A program made the translations under genes and the position numbers. DNA of 45,381 nucleotides from an uncultured Flavobacteriales bacterium (GTDB lineage Bacteria > Bacteroidota > Bacteroidia > Flavobacteriales_E > Vicingaceae), in NCBI GenBank assembly GCA_913048175.1, contig CAJWVX010000008.1:1-45381 (forward strand), written 5' to 3'. Positions 27,119 through 36,465 of the stretch are shown here, piece after piece. The notes beneath the pieces are model-generated. The model did no database searches. It saw only the letters and a list, made by a program, of their open reading frames with translations, and was not told where the DNA came from. How positions within the stretch are numbered: the first letter of the stretch is position 1; every line of letters begins with the position of its first letter.

Positions 27119-27892
27119 ATGACAACAATTAAAATACCTCTTAAAAACAAACTATTCTACATTTTCAATTCTCGATACACGTTAAGCGCTCTAGTCATTT
27201 TAACGATTTCTTCTTACTTTTTAACAGCCACTTATAATAGTATCGACTGGTTATCTCATCAAATTGAAGAGAATTCTCCACTAACAAAAGGTACTGTAAT
27301 AAATTATGAATACTGGAATGATGACTATTATCAAATCGACTACAGTTATCAAGTACCTGAAGGAAATGAAATTTATTACTGGCACTCTTTTGCTGAATTT
27401 CCTATTGCAATTGGCGAAGAGATAAGTATTGCTTATTTAAAGGATGAACCAACAGTAAGTATGATCAAAGGGTTAACGAATAGTGTTGTTGATCAACTAA
27501 CACTTACAGCAGCTTGTTTTTCATTTTTAATAGGATTTGTTGTTATTGGATTTGCAACATCTGATCAATTGTTTAAGCTATGGGTTTTAAATAATGGAAC
27601 TGTAACTGAAGGAACTCTTATCAAACGACACGTGACCATGCATAGAAGAAAACAAGCAGGTAAGCTTATACCTGTTTATAAATTCTTATTCGAGTTTAAA
27701 ACACATGAGACCAAAACGGTAAGAAAAATAATTGGTAGTACAAGAGTAAAGGAATTGACAGATGAGAAAATAGAACTACTCGTTTATCATAACGCTAAAC
27801 CAAAAAAATGTGTTTTAGTTGATGATTTTCCTGAACCTATTCATAGTATTATTAGAAAACAGGCTATTGAACAAAAAAAAATCCATCTTTAA
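27119..27892 (+). CDS. DUF3592-like membrane protein
   Basis: This 257-residue protein has two membrane segments (about 18-38 and 125-145), each followed by a small beta domain. The first reads LTKGTVINYEYWNDDYYQID with YSYQVPEGNEIYYWHSF, and the second TVTEGTLIKRHVTM with YKFLFEFKT and IELLVYHNAKPKKCVLVDDF. The G-T-V/L...Y-x-F...V-x-Y-x-x-x-x-P pattern is that of DUF3592-type domains, here in tandem. Function is unknown. It opens the plus-strand block with the aminopropyltransferase 62 bases downstream. Confidence 0.65.
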   Translation: MTTIKIPLKNKLFYIFNSRYTLSALVILTISSYFLTATYNSIDWLSHQIEENSPLTKGTVINYEYWNDDYYQIDYSYQVPEGNEIYYWHSFAEFPIAIGEEISIAYLKDEPTVSMIKGLTNSVVDQLTLTAACFSFLIGFVVIGFATSDQLFKLWVLNNGTVTEGTLIKRHVTMHRRKQAGKLIPVYKFLFEFKTHETKTVRKIIGSTRVKELTDEKIELLVYHNAKPKKCVLVDDFPEPIHSIIRKQAIEQKKIHL

Positions 27893-27954
27893 AAACAAAA
27901 ATAAATGATTAAATCGTTTTATTTTTATAATGTTGCAAGCCTAAATAGCTAAAA

Positions 27955-29496
27955 TTGAAAACCAATAAATCTCGCATACTCAAACTCGCTTTATTTGCCA
28001 CAGGACTTTCTGGTATTGTCGCGGAATACATTTTATCTACATTAGCTACCTATTTTTTAGGTGATTCCGTTTTTCAATGGACAATGATTCTATCTGTCAT
28101 GTTGTTTGCGATGGGAGTTGGTAGTAGAATAAGTACCAAATTTGACACTAAAATATTAGAGAAATTCTTGGTTGCAGAATTTTGTTTATCCCTCCTAACT
28201 TCAACAGCAGCTTTATCCACTTACTTTTTTATTGGAGTTACAGAATACATTGCTGTAATTATTTATGGATTTAGTATCGCTATTGGATTACTAATCGGAA
28301 TGGAAATACCTTTAGTAACAAGAATTAACGAAGAAAACGAAGATCTAAGAACCAACATTGCTGGTGTAATGGAAAACGACTACTACGGTAGTTTAATTGG
28401 AGGTTTATTTTTTGTTTTTGTAGGACTACCCTATTTAGGCCTTACGCACACTCCTTTTGTTTTAGGAGGAGTTAATTTTTTAGTTGCAATTGTTCTTTTC
28501 TTTCGACTTAGAAAACACATTACAAGATTCTACAGAAGAGTCTTTTCTGCCGTTATTCCTTTATTACTAATAATAATTTCATTTTTAAGTTACAATGCAG
28601 ATGAAATTGTGTTGTATGGAGAACAAAAACGCTATAATGATAAGGTAGTTTTTTCAGAACAAACTCGTTATCAAAAAATTACAATTACCCAATGGAAAGA
28701 GCATTATTGGCTTTATCTTAACGGAAGTAAACAATTGTGTACGTTTGATGAATGGCTCTATCACGAACCTTTGGTTCATCCTGTAATGCAATTAACAAAA
28801 GACCCTAGAAATGTATTGATATTAGGTGCTGGTGATGGATGTGCCATTCGCGAAGTATTAAAATATAAAGGTGTTGAAAAAATTACCATAGTAGATATTG
28901 ACCCAAAAATGACCGAAATAGGAAAGACCAATCCTATTTTTATCGAAATGAATGACAGCTCTTACTACGATCCTAAAGTAAAAGTAGTAAACCAAGATGC
29001 TTTTCAATTTTTAGAAGAAACAGATCAATTTTATGATGTAATGATTCTTGATTTTCCAGACCCTAAAAGCATTGATCTAAACCGTGTTTACACTAGAGAG
29101 TTTTACACGCTTTGTAACCGAAGACTAAGACCAATGGGACACATTGTAACTCAAGCAGTAAGTCCATACTACACAACTAAAGCTTTTCGATCTATCGAGA
29201 AAACATTAGGTGCTTCAGGTTTTGAAACCTTACCGATTCACAACCACGTTTATTCATTCGGAGAATGGGGCTGGGTAATTGGCTCTAAACACCTAGACAA
29301 ACCAACTATGAAAAACAAGTTATTAGAAATGGATTTTCAGGATTTAGATGTTCAATGGATTACCAACGAATCCATGAACTTAATGACTTCTTTTGGTAAA
29401 GATTTAAAAAATGCGGACAGTGTAAAAGTCAATACGGTACACACCCCTGTATTGTACCGTTATTATTTAGATGGAACCTGGGCTAAATTTTTATAA
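27955..29496 (+). CDS. membrane-fused polyamine aminopropyltransferase (spermidine synthase-like), copy 1
   Basis: This enzyme transfers aminopropyl from decarboxylated AdoMet to an amine. The N-terminal half (about 1-215) has six or seven membrane segments; the C-terminal half (about 220-513) is the spermidine-synthase methyltransferase-like fold. There, VLILGAGDGCAIREVLKY (near 290) binds the nucleotide, TIVDIDPKMTE holds the adenosine-binding acid, and VMILDFPDPKS carries the catalytic Asp region. The length and fusion match the COG4262 type. TTG at 27955 is the best start because the membrane segment begins just after it (MKTNKSRILKLALFATGLSG) and aligns with the paralogue at 32746-34275. 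The next gene starts 2 bases later. Confidence 0.88.
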   Translation: MKTNKSRILKLALFATGLSGIVAEYILSTLATYFLGDSVFQWTMILSVMLFAMGVGSRISTKFDTKILEKFLVAEFCLSLLTSTAALSTYFFIGVTEYIAVIIYGFSIAIGLLIGMEIPLVTRINEENEDLRTNIAGVMENDYYGSLIGGLFFVFVGLPYLGLTHTPFVLGGVNFLVAIVLFFRLRKHITRFYRRVFSAVIPLLLIIISFLSYNADEIVLYGEQKRYNDKVVFSEQTRYQKITITQWKEHYWLYLNGSKQLCTFDEWLYHEPLVHPVMQLTKDPRNVLILGAGDGCAIREVLKYKGVEKITIVDIDPKMTEIGKTNPIFIEMNDSSYYDPKVKVVNQDAFQFLEETDQFYDVMILDFPDPKSIDLNRVYTREFYTLCNRRLRPMGHIVTQAVSPYYTTKAFRSIEKTLGASGFETLPIHNHVYSFGEWGWVIGSKHLDKPTMKNKLLEMDFQDLDVQWITNESMNLMTSFGKDLKNADSVKVNTVHTPVLYRYYLDGTWAKFL

Positions 29497-29498
29497 TT

Positions 29499-30575
29499 GT
29501 GTGGTTATTTGGAAAATATAAAGACCTCTTCATCCTTTTTATTCCTGTATGGATAATCTGGATCGTCCTATTTTTACTTCCCAACAGTTTTCTACAAAAT
29601 GATGTACCTCTATGGGTTTGGGCTGTTTTTATTTTAGGTATTGATGTTACTCACGTTTGGAGCACCCTTTTTAGAACATATCTCGATAAGGAAGAATTCA
29701 AAAATCATAAAACCGTTCTAATTCTAGCTCCTATCATTGCTTTTATTTTACTATTCGGTATTGCTCGTGAGGCGATAACTTATTTTTGGCGAGTATTGGC
29801 TTATTTAGCCGTGTTTCATTTTATGAAACAACAATACGGGTTTTTAGCATTGTATACTGCTAAAGCTAAAATCAAACAACATCATCGTATTTTTAAGGAC
29901 AAATGGGTCTTGTATTTCAGTATGTTATACCCTGTTTTATTTTGGCATTTATCCGACCGAAATTTTGTTTGGTTCGTTGATGGCGATTTCCTTACTACAA
30001 CTTTTCAATTTTCATGGAGAATAATTTCTGAATCAGTTTATTGGTTAACGATGATTGGATGGTTGATTGAAGAAATTTTACTCGTTCAAAAAAAGGTAAA
30101 CACACTTTCTTATGGTCGTGTTTTATGGTTAATAACGACTCTATTTAACTGGTATTTAGGAATCGTTTACTTTAATTCTGACATTGCTTTTACACTTACT
30201 AATGTTGTAGCTCATGGCTTACCTTATTTAGCTTTAGTCATATTTTATCAAATTAAAAAGAATAGATTTAAAGGATTTTTAACACAAAAAAAAATGAGTT
30301 GGATAGTTATCAGTATTGTGACATTCTCTTTATTATTAGCCTTTACCGAAGAATATTTTTGGGATATGCTCATTAACAGAGAAAAGGATAGTTTTTTTAC
30401 TTCAATAGTCAATTACCCAATGGAATCGGTTGTTAATTCTAGTTGGCAAATTATTGCTCTAGTACTACTTTCTTTACCTCAGGTAACTCATTATATTTTA
30501 GATGGTTTTATCTGGAAAATGAATGACTCTAACCCACATTTAAAACACTTATTAATTTCTGATAAAAATGGATAG
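29499..30575 (+). CDS. polytopic membrane protein with conserved-looking histidines
   Basis: This 358-residue protein has about eight membrane segments and starts with GTG, 2 bases after the aminopropyltransferase stop. I do not recognise it. Histidines fall at or near membrane ends: H52 (DVTHVWST), H107 (AVFHFMKQQYGF), H239 (VVAHGLPYL) and H331 followed by D335 (VTHYILDGFIW). This spread recalls membrane di-iron enzymes such as desaturases or hydroxylases but lacks their HxxHH boxes, so that is only a suggestion. Its end overlaps the FAD oxidoreductase start by 8 bases, so the three genes are coupled. It may act on a lipid or on the aminopropylated product. Confidence 0.75.
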   Translation: MWLFGKYKDLFILFIPVWIIWIVLFLLPNSFLQNDVPLWVWAVFILGIDVTHVWSTLFRTYLDKEEFKNHKTVLILAPIIAFILLFGIAREAITYFWRVLAYLAVFHFMKQQYGFLALYTAKAKIKQHHRIFKDKWVLYFSMLYPVLFWHLSDRNFVWFVDGDFLTTTFQFSWRIISESVYWLTMIGWLIEEILLVQKKVNTLSYGRVLWLITTLFNWYLGIVYFNSDIAFTLTNVVAHGLPYLALVIFYQIKKNRFKGFLTQKKMSWIVISIVTFSLLLAFTEEYFWDMLINREKDSFFTSIVNYPMESVVNSSWQIIALVLLSLPQVTHYILDGFIWKMNDSNPHLKHLLISDKNG

Positions 30576-32076
30576 AAGATCGTTTCTTAAAGTGAGTGGT
30601 GGACTGATTTTATTATCGGCCTGTAAAAATGAATATTCATCTAAAGATGGATTACAACAAAGTGAATTTCCTATTCATATTGATTCCAATAGTGCTGTAG
30701 GTCATTTAGTTCGTTCAGCAATGGAATTGCCTATTTCGGAAAGTACCTCAATAGAAACATTAATTGTTGGAGGGGGAATTGCCGGACTAGCCGCTGCTTC
30801 TTCTCTAAGAACTAACGATTTTGTAGTTTGTGAATTAGACCCAACTTTAGGCGGGACTTCTGGAGCAATCAACATTAATGGAAGCCTATATTCTCAAGGA
30901 GCACATTATGATTTAGCTTATCCCAACAATTACGGGAAAGATGGGTTACAACTGTTAGAAAAATTGAATATCATTCAATTTAACGGAGTAAAAAGTTTAT
31001 GGGAATTTCAGGATAAACAATACTTAATTCCCTCAGATAAAGAAGAGGCATGTTATGATAATGGCGTAATGCGTTCTTCCATTTTAGCCAACAATGAATT
31101 AAAGCAAAACTTCTTAGCGCTGTTAAAAACATACGACAATCAGTTTCCTTTACCAAGTACTTCTATTCACTCTGACTTACATCACTTAGATCATCTTACT
31201 TTTTACGATTATCTCAACAAATACTTACCCATCGATTCTTATTTTATCGAAGCAATTGATTACCAAATGTTAGATGATTTAGGGGGGACATCCAACCAAA
31301 TTTCCGCTTTAGCAGGAATACACTACTACAAATGCAGACCTTATTACAATGGTGAAGATTTAGAATTATTTTCGCCTCAGCAAGGTAACTACTATTTCAT
31401 TCAAAAAATGGCTAAAAAAATTGCTACCAATAGTTTATTAACCAACCATCTTGTTTTTGGGATGAAACAACAAAACAAAAGTTGGTATATTGATGTTTAT
31501 GATACCAAACAAAAAATTAGAAAAGAATATGTGACCAACAATATTGTTTACGCTGGTCAAAAGCATGCACTCAAACACATCCACCCAGAATCTCATGCTT
31601 CTTTTAATGATGTTTCTTATGCCCCTTGGGTAGTTGTTAATATCGAATTAAATGAGAACGATTTAGATGGAAGCAAATGGCAAAACGATTTTCTTTCTCC
31701 GAATAGAACTTTCTTAGGTTTTGTTGACTCTAAGATTCAAGACAACAAAAATAGTAGAGTACTAACTGCTTATTATTGCTTCCCAGACATTCATCATTAC
31801 ATCGTTAAAAACTTTGAAGCTTCTGCTAAAGATTTAGTGCATGAAACAGTTTCAAATATCTCTTTGTACTACAAAAAAGATATTAGTAAATTTGTAAAAC
31901 AAGCACACATAAAACTTCTTGGTCATGCCATGCCAATTCCACAACCTGGTTACCTAACTAAAAAACGTACTCTTTTTAAAGACAACCTAGCATTTGCTGG
32001 TGTAGATACAGGAAGATTACCTTTAATGTTTGATGCGTTGGATTCTGGTATACAGGCTGGTAAAAAATCAAGTTAG
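30568..32076 (+). CDS. FAD-dependent amine-oxidase-type lipoprotein
   Basis: This 502-residue flavoprotein appears to be exported. The N-terminus MDRRSFLKVSGGLILLSAC has a twin-arginine motif (RRSFLK) and a lipobox ending at C19, consistent with folded export and lipid anchoring. The dinucleotide-binding motif is LIVGGGIAGLAAASSL (65-80), followed by the acidic residue region VVCELDPTLGGTSG. The C-terminal FAD contact FAGVDTGRLPLMFDALDSG is amine-oxidase-like. Beside an aminopropyltransferase it could oxidise a polyamine or related amine on the periplasmic side; the neighbourhood supports this but the substrate is not shown by sequence. It starts within the upstream gene (8-base overlap). Confidence 0.82.
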   Translation: MDRRSFLKVSGGLILLSACKNEYSSKDGLQQSEFPIHIDSNSAVGHLVRSAMELPISESTSIETLIVGGGIAGLAAASSLRTNDFVVCELDPTLGGTSGAININGSLYSQGAHYDLAYPNNYGKDGLQLLEKLNIIQFNGVKSLWEFQDKQYLIPSDKEEACYDNGVMRSSILANNELKQNFLALLKTYDNQFPLPSTSIHSDLHHLDHLTFYDYLNKYLPIDSYFIEAIDYQMLDDLGGTSNQISALAGIHYYKCRPYYNGEDLELFSPQQGNYYFIQKMAKKIATNSLLTNHLVFGMKQQNKSWYIDVYDTKQKIRKEYVTNNIVYAGQKHALKHIHPESHASFNDVSYAPWVVVNIELNENDLDGSKWQNDFLSPNRTFLGFVDSKIQDNKNSRVLTAYYCFPDIHHYIVKNFEASAKDLVHETVSNISLYYKKDISKFVKQAHIKLLGHAMPIPQPGYLTKKRTLFKDNLAFAGVDTGRLPLMFDALDSGIQAGKKSS

Positions 32077-32112
32077 AACAGAAAAAATGAAAATTAAGTC
32101 CAGATCAAAGTA

Positions 32113-32472
32113 TCACCTCAAATGTTTATGCTCATCAAACGTTTCTATAAAGCCATAATTTTTTCTACCAAAAGCCTCTATGATTTGTAATGCGTTTTTT
32201 TCATTTTTCAATAACGCAGACATACCATCTGTAACCTCTTTCTTTATCAACCCAAAGAAACTAGTTTTCTCTTTTGGGTAACTAAAGAACATTAAAATTT
32301 TATTTTCTAATGCATCATTTCTAACTACAATAAAACTTAGCTCATATTTGTTGTCCAAATTCATGATATTAAAACAAGGTGCTCCATACGACTGTTTAAC
32401 TTCAGGGTTATCATAAATCAAACTTGCTTTTTCAAAAGCGATTGACCAATCAACTTTAGTGAAAACAACCAC
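32113..32472 (-). CDS. hypothetical protein, 119 residues
   Basis: I do not recognise this small soluble protein. The frame begins at a GTG with a stop just upstream in the same frame. A 33-residue frame starting MKNTYKYNAYFPGDIEKSSV ends inside it in another frame, so the true gene may be longer at the N-terminus with a frameshift. The body alternates helix and strand (YELSFIVVRNDALENKILMF). It lies convergent to the FAD oxidoreductase. Confidence 0.5.
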   Translation of the reverse strand: MVVFTKVDWSIAFEKASLIYDNPEVKQSYGAPCFNIMNLDNKYELSFIVVRNDALENKILMFFSYPKEKTSFFGLIKKEVTDGMSALLKNEKNALQIIEAFGRKNYGFIETFDEHKHLR

Positions 32473-32745
32473 AATTTTTTAAAAAATTAATTTCGTTGAC
32501 TGATGATTTTTCTATATCGCCAGGGAAATAAGCATTGTATTTATATGTGTTTTTCATTTTTGAATAATTGATAACTATTGCATTATCTATTTCTTAAGCT
32601 ATACAATAAGGATAATTATTACTGAAGAGATTTACCCTCAGCCAAAAAGATGTTGCTAAATAAATTTATTTAATAAATACGTTTCTTAAGAAATAGCATT
32701 CAGTATATAACATACCGTTAAAATCAATTCAACATTTATGCTAGA

Positions 32746-34275
32746 CTAATACAAATCCCAATTACCATCCAAATAATACCTATAAAGGACTGGAGAATTA
32801 ATTGTATTTATTTCCACCCTAGAGGTATCAAATAATGGCAAGCCAAAAGAAGTTATTAAACTAATAGATTCATTATTTAACCACTTATTATTTAAGCCCT
32901 CATAAGAAGCTCTTTTCATTACATCAATCATTTGTTCCTTATTATAATGCTTACTCCCTACAATCCAACCCCACTCTCCTAATGTTAATACTTGATTGTG
33001 CATTTGAAGCGTTTCAAAGCCAGCTGATTCCATCGTTTTATTAATACAATAAAAGCCTCTAGTAGCATAATAAGGACTGCCAGCTTGTGTTATAATATGC
33101 CCGTTTGGTCTTAATAACCGGTTTGCCATCTGATAGAACTCTTGTGTATATAATTTATTGATTTCTAAATTTTTAGCATCTGGCAAATCCACTATTATCA
33201 AATCATAGAATAGCTCACTTTTTTCTAAAAAATTAAATCCATCTTCATTAACTATTTCAACCCTAAAATCATGAAGGGCAGAATCATTATACTGTAATAA
33301 ACCTTCAAATTCTAAACCTAAATTAGTCATCGCAGGATCTAAATCTACAATAGTAATATTATCAATACCTTCATATTTCAATAGTTCCTTTACATTAAAT
33401 CCATCTCCTCCTCCAATAACTAAAATATCCTTATGTTCAGGAGTTAAAGCCATTACAGGATGAACCATTGGTTCATGGTAAAGAAATTCATCAAAAGTAC
33501 TGAGTTGTTGATTTCCATTAATAAACAACCAATAATGTTCATTCCATTGAGTAATTACAATTTTTTGATATCTTGATTGTTCTTCATAAACGATTTTATC
33601 TTTATATCTTGCTTGTTCTCCGAAAAGAATAATCTCTTCTGAAAATAAGAAACCCAAACTTAAAAAAATCGAGATAGAAAGGATGGAAGTTATGATCCAT
33701 TTATCATATTCTAAGGTATCATCTTTGTATTTCCAAAATAATATAACGGCCACCACAAAATTTAGTAAACCAAACAGAAATGCGGTATTTGTTATTCCTA
33801 GATATGGTAGACCAAAAAAAGCAAATGACAATCCTCCAACTAAACTACCGATATAATCCCAAGACATTATGTTCGATATATTCTTCTCTAATGTTTCATG
33901 CGCCTCATTTAATCTTGTGGCTAATGGAATTTCAAAACCAATACAAAACCCAACCAACAATGCCAGGCCATATATCAAAATATGAATAAATTCACTTTTA
34001 GCAGCCAACGAATAAACGATTAATGGAGAAAAGCTAATCAGTAATGATAATGAGAATTCAACAACAAGAAAAGTTAATAATAAGCGTTTAACTACTATCC
34101 GGCTTACCTGACTTCCTATTCCCATAGAAAAAAGCATTATTGACAACACAACAGTCCATTGAACAATAGTATCCCCAATAAAATAAGAAGCTAAAGTGGA
34201 AAGAATAAACTCTGAGGTTAATCCAGAAATTCCTGTCGCAAATATTGCAATTTTTAACCAAAGTCCTTTATTCAT
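32746..34275 (-). CDS. membrane-fused polyamine aminopropyltransferase (spermidine synthase-like), copy 2
   Basis: This is a 509-residue paralogue of the enzyme at 27955-29496, strikingly similar along the whole length (compare the starts KIAIFATGISGLTSEFILST and KLALFATGLSGIVAEYILST). Membrane segments fill residues 1-215 and the catalytic fold the rest. LVIGGGDGFNVKELLKY (near 288), TIVDLDPAMTN and DLIIVDLPDAKN are the nucleotide and catalytic motifs; the usual D-P after the catalytic Asp is D-A here. It closes the nine-gene operon that also holds AdoMet decarboxylase, the enzyme that makes its co-substrate. It probably works on an amine or lipid head group at the inner membrane. Confidence 0.88.
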   Translation of the reverse strand: MNKGLWLKIAIFATGISGLTSEFILSTLASYFIGDTIVQWTVVLSIMLFSMGIGSQVSRIVVKRLLLTFLVVEFSLSLLISFSPLIVYSLAAKSEFIHILIYGLALLVGFCIGFEIPLATRLNEAHETLEKNISNIMSWDYIGSLVGGLSFAFFGLPYLGITNTAFLFGLLNFVVAVILFWKYKDDTLEYDKWIITSILSISIFLSLGFLFSEEIILFGEQARYKDKIVYEEQSRYQKIVITQWNEHYWLFINGNQQLSTFDEFLYHEPMVHPVMALTPEHKDILVIGGGDGFNVKELLKYEGIDNITIVDLDPAMTNLGLEFEGLLQYNDSALHDFRVEIVNEDGFNFLEKSELFYDLIIVDLPDAKNLEINKLYTQEFYQMANRLLRPNGHIITQAGSPYYATRGFYCINKTMESAGFETLQMHNQVLTLGEWGWIVGSKHYNKEQMIDVMKRASYEGLNNKWLNNESISLITSFGLPLFDTSRVEINTINSPVLYRYYLDGNWDLY

Positions 34276-34306
34276 TTGGATCTAAAATAAGAATAACTGC
34301 TAAAGC

Positions 34307-35182
34307 TTATGAAAAACTCATACAGATCAACATTGATCCTCCAATATATGAAAATGCTTCAATTATTGAAGCTCCAATATTCGGATTCTCTTGGTTAATA
34401 ATTTCATCTGTCAGTTTTCTTTTTGGAAGTAAAATTTTATCTGTTAATAACCTTGCTAGTGGCAACATTAATAAACCTACACCCGTTTCTAAAATAAGAT
34501 TCTCTCCAACCATTATCCAGTTGTCGGCATCCATTTGAGCGCCAAATCGGACTAAGTTTCCAATAGCTACAATTGCGCCTGCGAAACCTATTCCTACAGC
34601 AACATTATCTTTTTCAATATGCTCATGAATATCGTAAGGTGTAATTAAATTATAAATAATACCAACTAAAACAAGTGCTATTTGTGAAATAGCCCACAAG
34701 ACAAGAACTCCAATAAAATTATCTTGATTTTCTGCCAGTACGCCAAAAATAATTAAACCATTAGCAATACAAATAGCTCCTTCAATAACTCCAGTTCCAG
34801 CATTTTGATCTTCAATTATTTCTTTTTTTACGGAGAACTTTCTTAAAATTATCTTGTCAGAAATAAACATTGATGCATTCAATAATATAATCGATAACAT
34901 TCCATAAATAAAAATATCAATAATATTATCTACAATATGAGCTATACCATCCCCGGCATAAACACTAGAAATTGCAATAATCAATCCTGTATAATACCCT
35001 ACATTAGCTAAGGAAAAAGCTAAGTTGTCCTTTTCCACTAATTCATGATCCATGTCAATATCTCGATGAATTAATTGATATACTTTCTTTCCGATTAAGA
35101 AAAGTACAAAACTCACCAACAAGTATATTAATGCTGTAATCAGATTATCTAATGTTGCTAAAAAGTTAAATTGCATAGTCAT
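34307..35182 (-). CDS. tandem DUF350 membrane protein (YjfL-like)
   Basis: This 291-residue polytopic protein is made of two DUF350 repeats. Each repeat contains an E-K-D-N start and a glycine-rich membrane helix: EKDNLAFSLANVGYYTGLII and EKDNVAVGIGFAGAIVAIGN. E. coli YjfL carries a single DUF350 domain and sits in the yjfIJKLMC operon. Function is unknown; DUF350 proteins travel with PspA and glutathionylspermidine- or spermidine-synthase genes, which fits this operon. It lies 31 bases upstream of the aminopropyltransferase. Confidence 0.85.
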   Translation of the reverse strand: MTMQFNFLATLDNLITALIYLLVSFVLFLIGKKVYQLIHRDIDMDHELVEKDNLAFSLANVGYYTGLIIAISSVYAGDGIAHIVDNIIDIFIYGMLSIILLNASMFISDKIILRKFSVKKEIIEDQNAGTGVIEGAICIANGLIIFGVLAENQDNFIGVLVLWAISQIALVLVGIIYNLITPYDIHEHIEKDNVAVGIGFAGAIVAIGNLVRFGAQMDADNWIMVGENLILETGVGLLMLPLARLLTDKILLPKRKLTDEIINQENPNIGASIIEAFSYIGGSMLICMSFS

Positions 35183-35212
35183 TCTTTTTATTCGTTATAT
35201 GATAAGGCTAAA

Positions 35213-35914
35213 TTATTTCCCATAACCAAAGCCTCTTGATCGACCTCCAGTTCTACTTCGGGATGAAGACCATCCTGACTTAGTGGCTCTTCGTTGAAAG
35301 AAATTTGGTTTTGATTTTTTAGTCTGTGCGGAATTTGTTCCATACATAGTGCTACTTCCTGTTTTGGGTCCATAATAGCCTCTTCCACCATAATAGCCAC
35401 CAGAACTGTATGAATTGTAATGATTTCGGTAAACAGGTCGGTTACTCATTCCAAACATATGAGACATAAACATGTATTGTCCGTAAAATGCCCAAAAGCT
35501 ATTTCCGTTATTAGATCTCCATTCCCCATATTTTTTATTTCCTACATAACCATATCCTGGAGGAGATGCTGCTTTAGAAATTTTTCCTTCTCCGTTTTTT
35601 TCTAGGACAGTCATTCCTAAGTTATTTTCGTTTTTCCAGAAAAAATCTTTCTCAACTTCTTTCCATCCTGTAATTTCGGAATAAGGAGTTCCATCTTTCT
35701 TATTTCTAATTACTTTGTATAGATGTTTATAGGTTTTAAAAAAAGTTCCATCTACATCCATATCTTCAATGATAACAGAAAACGTAGCTTCGTTACTAAA
35801 TTCTGTAATGTAAGCATCTAGTGGCGATTTTTTAAATTCTCTACCTCCACACCCAATAAGAAACATACTGGTTAGAAAGATAGTACTTATTAAAACTGTT
35901 AAATTTATTCTCAT
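35213..35914 (-). CDS. lipoprotein with Gly/Tyr/Ser-rich tail
   Basis: This 233-residue protein has a lipoprotein signal (lipobox MFLIGC, C22). A mature domain with W-rich strands follows (ITGWKEVEKDFFWKNE, then EWRSNNGNSFWAFYGQYMFM). From about residue 160 to the end the tail is low complexity (YSSGGYYGGRGYYGPKTG, SSSRSRTGGRSRGFGYGK) and is basic. E. coli YjfM/YgiB (DUF1190) proteins, in the matching place of the yjf operon, also end in a Gly/Ser/Arg-rich tail, so this could be their functional counterpart; I cannot show homology. A sticky, aggregating or membrane-binding tail is inferred. Confidence 0.7.
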   Translation of the reverse strand: MRINLTVLISTIFLTSMFLIGCGGREFKKSPLDAYITEFSNEATFSVIIEDMDVDGTFFKTYKHLYKVIRNKKDGTPYSEITGWKEVEKDFFWKNENNLGMTVLEKNGEGKISKAASPPGYGYVGNKKYGEWRSNNGNSFWAFYGQYMFMSHMFGMSNRPVYRNHYNSYSSGGYYGGRGYYGPKTGSSTMYGTNSAQTKKSKPNFFQRRATKSGWSSSRSRTGGRSRGFGYGK

Positions 35915-35926
35915 TATTTATTTTTT

Positions 35927-36457
35927 TTATCGTGGAAGAATATTCGAAAACTCAAATTCTTTTACATATTTACCTTTTGCCGCTCCAAACTCTTCTTCTC
36001 CAAATCGGTCAATTGATAAAAGTTCCTTTGTTTCAGGATTTTCATACATCCAATTAACTAACTCTGAGTCTTCACTTTCTCCTTGTTCTTTATAAAGTCC
36101 CTGACTTGACTCTTTTCTAATAAATGTTTTATTCTCAAATACCAATTTATTAGGAGCCTCGTCTGTTGACTTAATTGAATTGACTAATCCAGAATCAATT
36201 TCAAATATATCCAACTTATTCCAAATAGAACAGATTAGTTTATCATCTTCTTCTATATTCAAATAGATAGTTTCATCTCCTGAATCAAGCAAGTATTCTT
36301 TAGAGTGAAAATTATTACCCCAATCATAGACGTACACTTTCTTTACCTCCCATGTTTTGATGAAATATTCCACCATAAATCCAACCTTCATATCATTTAC
36401 CGTGAAATCTATGTTGGCTTCCGTCTTATCACTTTTTAAAAAATCGAATATTCCCAT
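35927..36457 (-). CDS. DUF4178-like protein
   Basis: This 176-residue soluble beta-rich protein has no signal peptide. The pattern VNDMKVGFMVEYFIKTWEVK, then YVYDWGNN, then KEYLLDSGDETIYLNIEEDD and later LVNWMYENPETKELLSIDRF matches my expectation of DUF4178, a domain that accompanies PspA and DUF350 genes. The function is unknown. It lies 8 bases after the K+ channel gene and 12 before the lipoprotein gene. Confidence 0.7.
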   Translation of the reverse strand: MGIFDFLKSDKTEANIDFTVNDMKVGFMVEYFIKTWEVKKVYVYDWGNNFHSKEYLLDSGDETIYLNIEEDDKLICSIWNKLDIFEIDSGLVNSIKSTDEAPNKLVFENKTFIRKESSQGLYKEQGESEDSELVNWMYENPETKELLSIDRFGEEEFGAAKGKYVKEFEFSNILPR

Positions 36458-36465
36458 AGTATAAA

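Noticed and set aside
32587-32697. Inverted repeat CTATTTCTTAAG ... CTTAAGAAATAG as an attachment site or small mobile element
   Set aside because: Only 12 bases long, A+T rich, separated by 87 bases with no gene between; chance is likely.
35188-35400. Second minus-strand frame overlapping the Gly-rich lipoprotein gene
   Set aside because: It is another frame of the repetitive tail of the lipoprotein, which has a signal peptide and operon spacing on its side.
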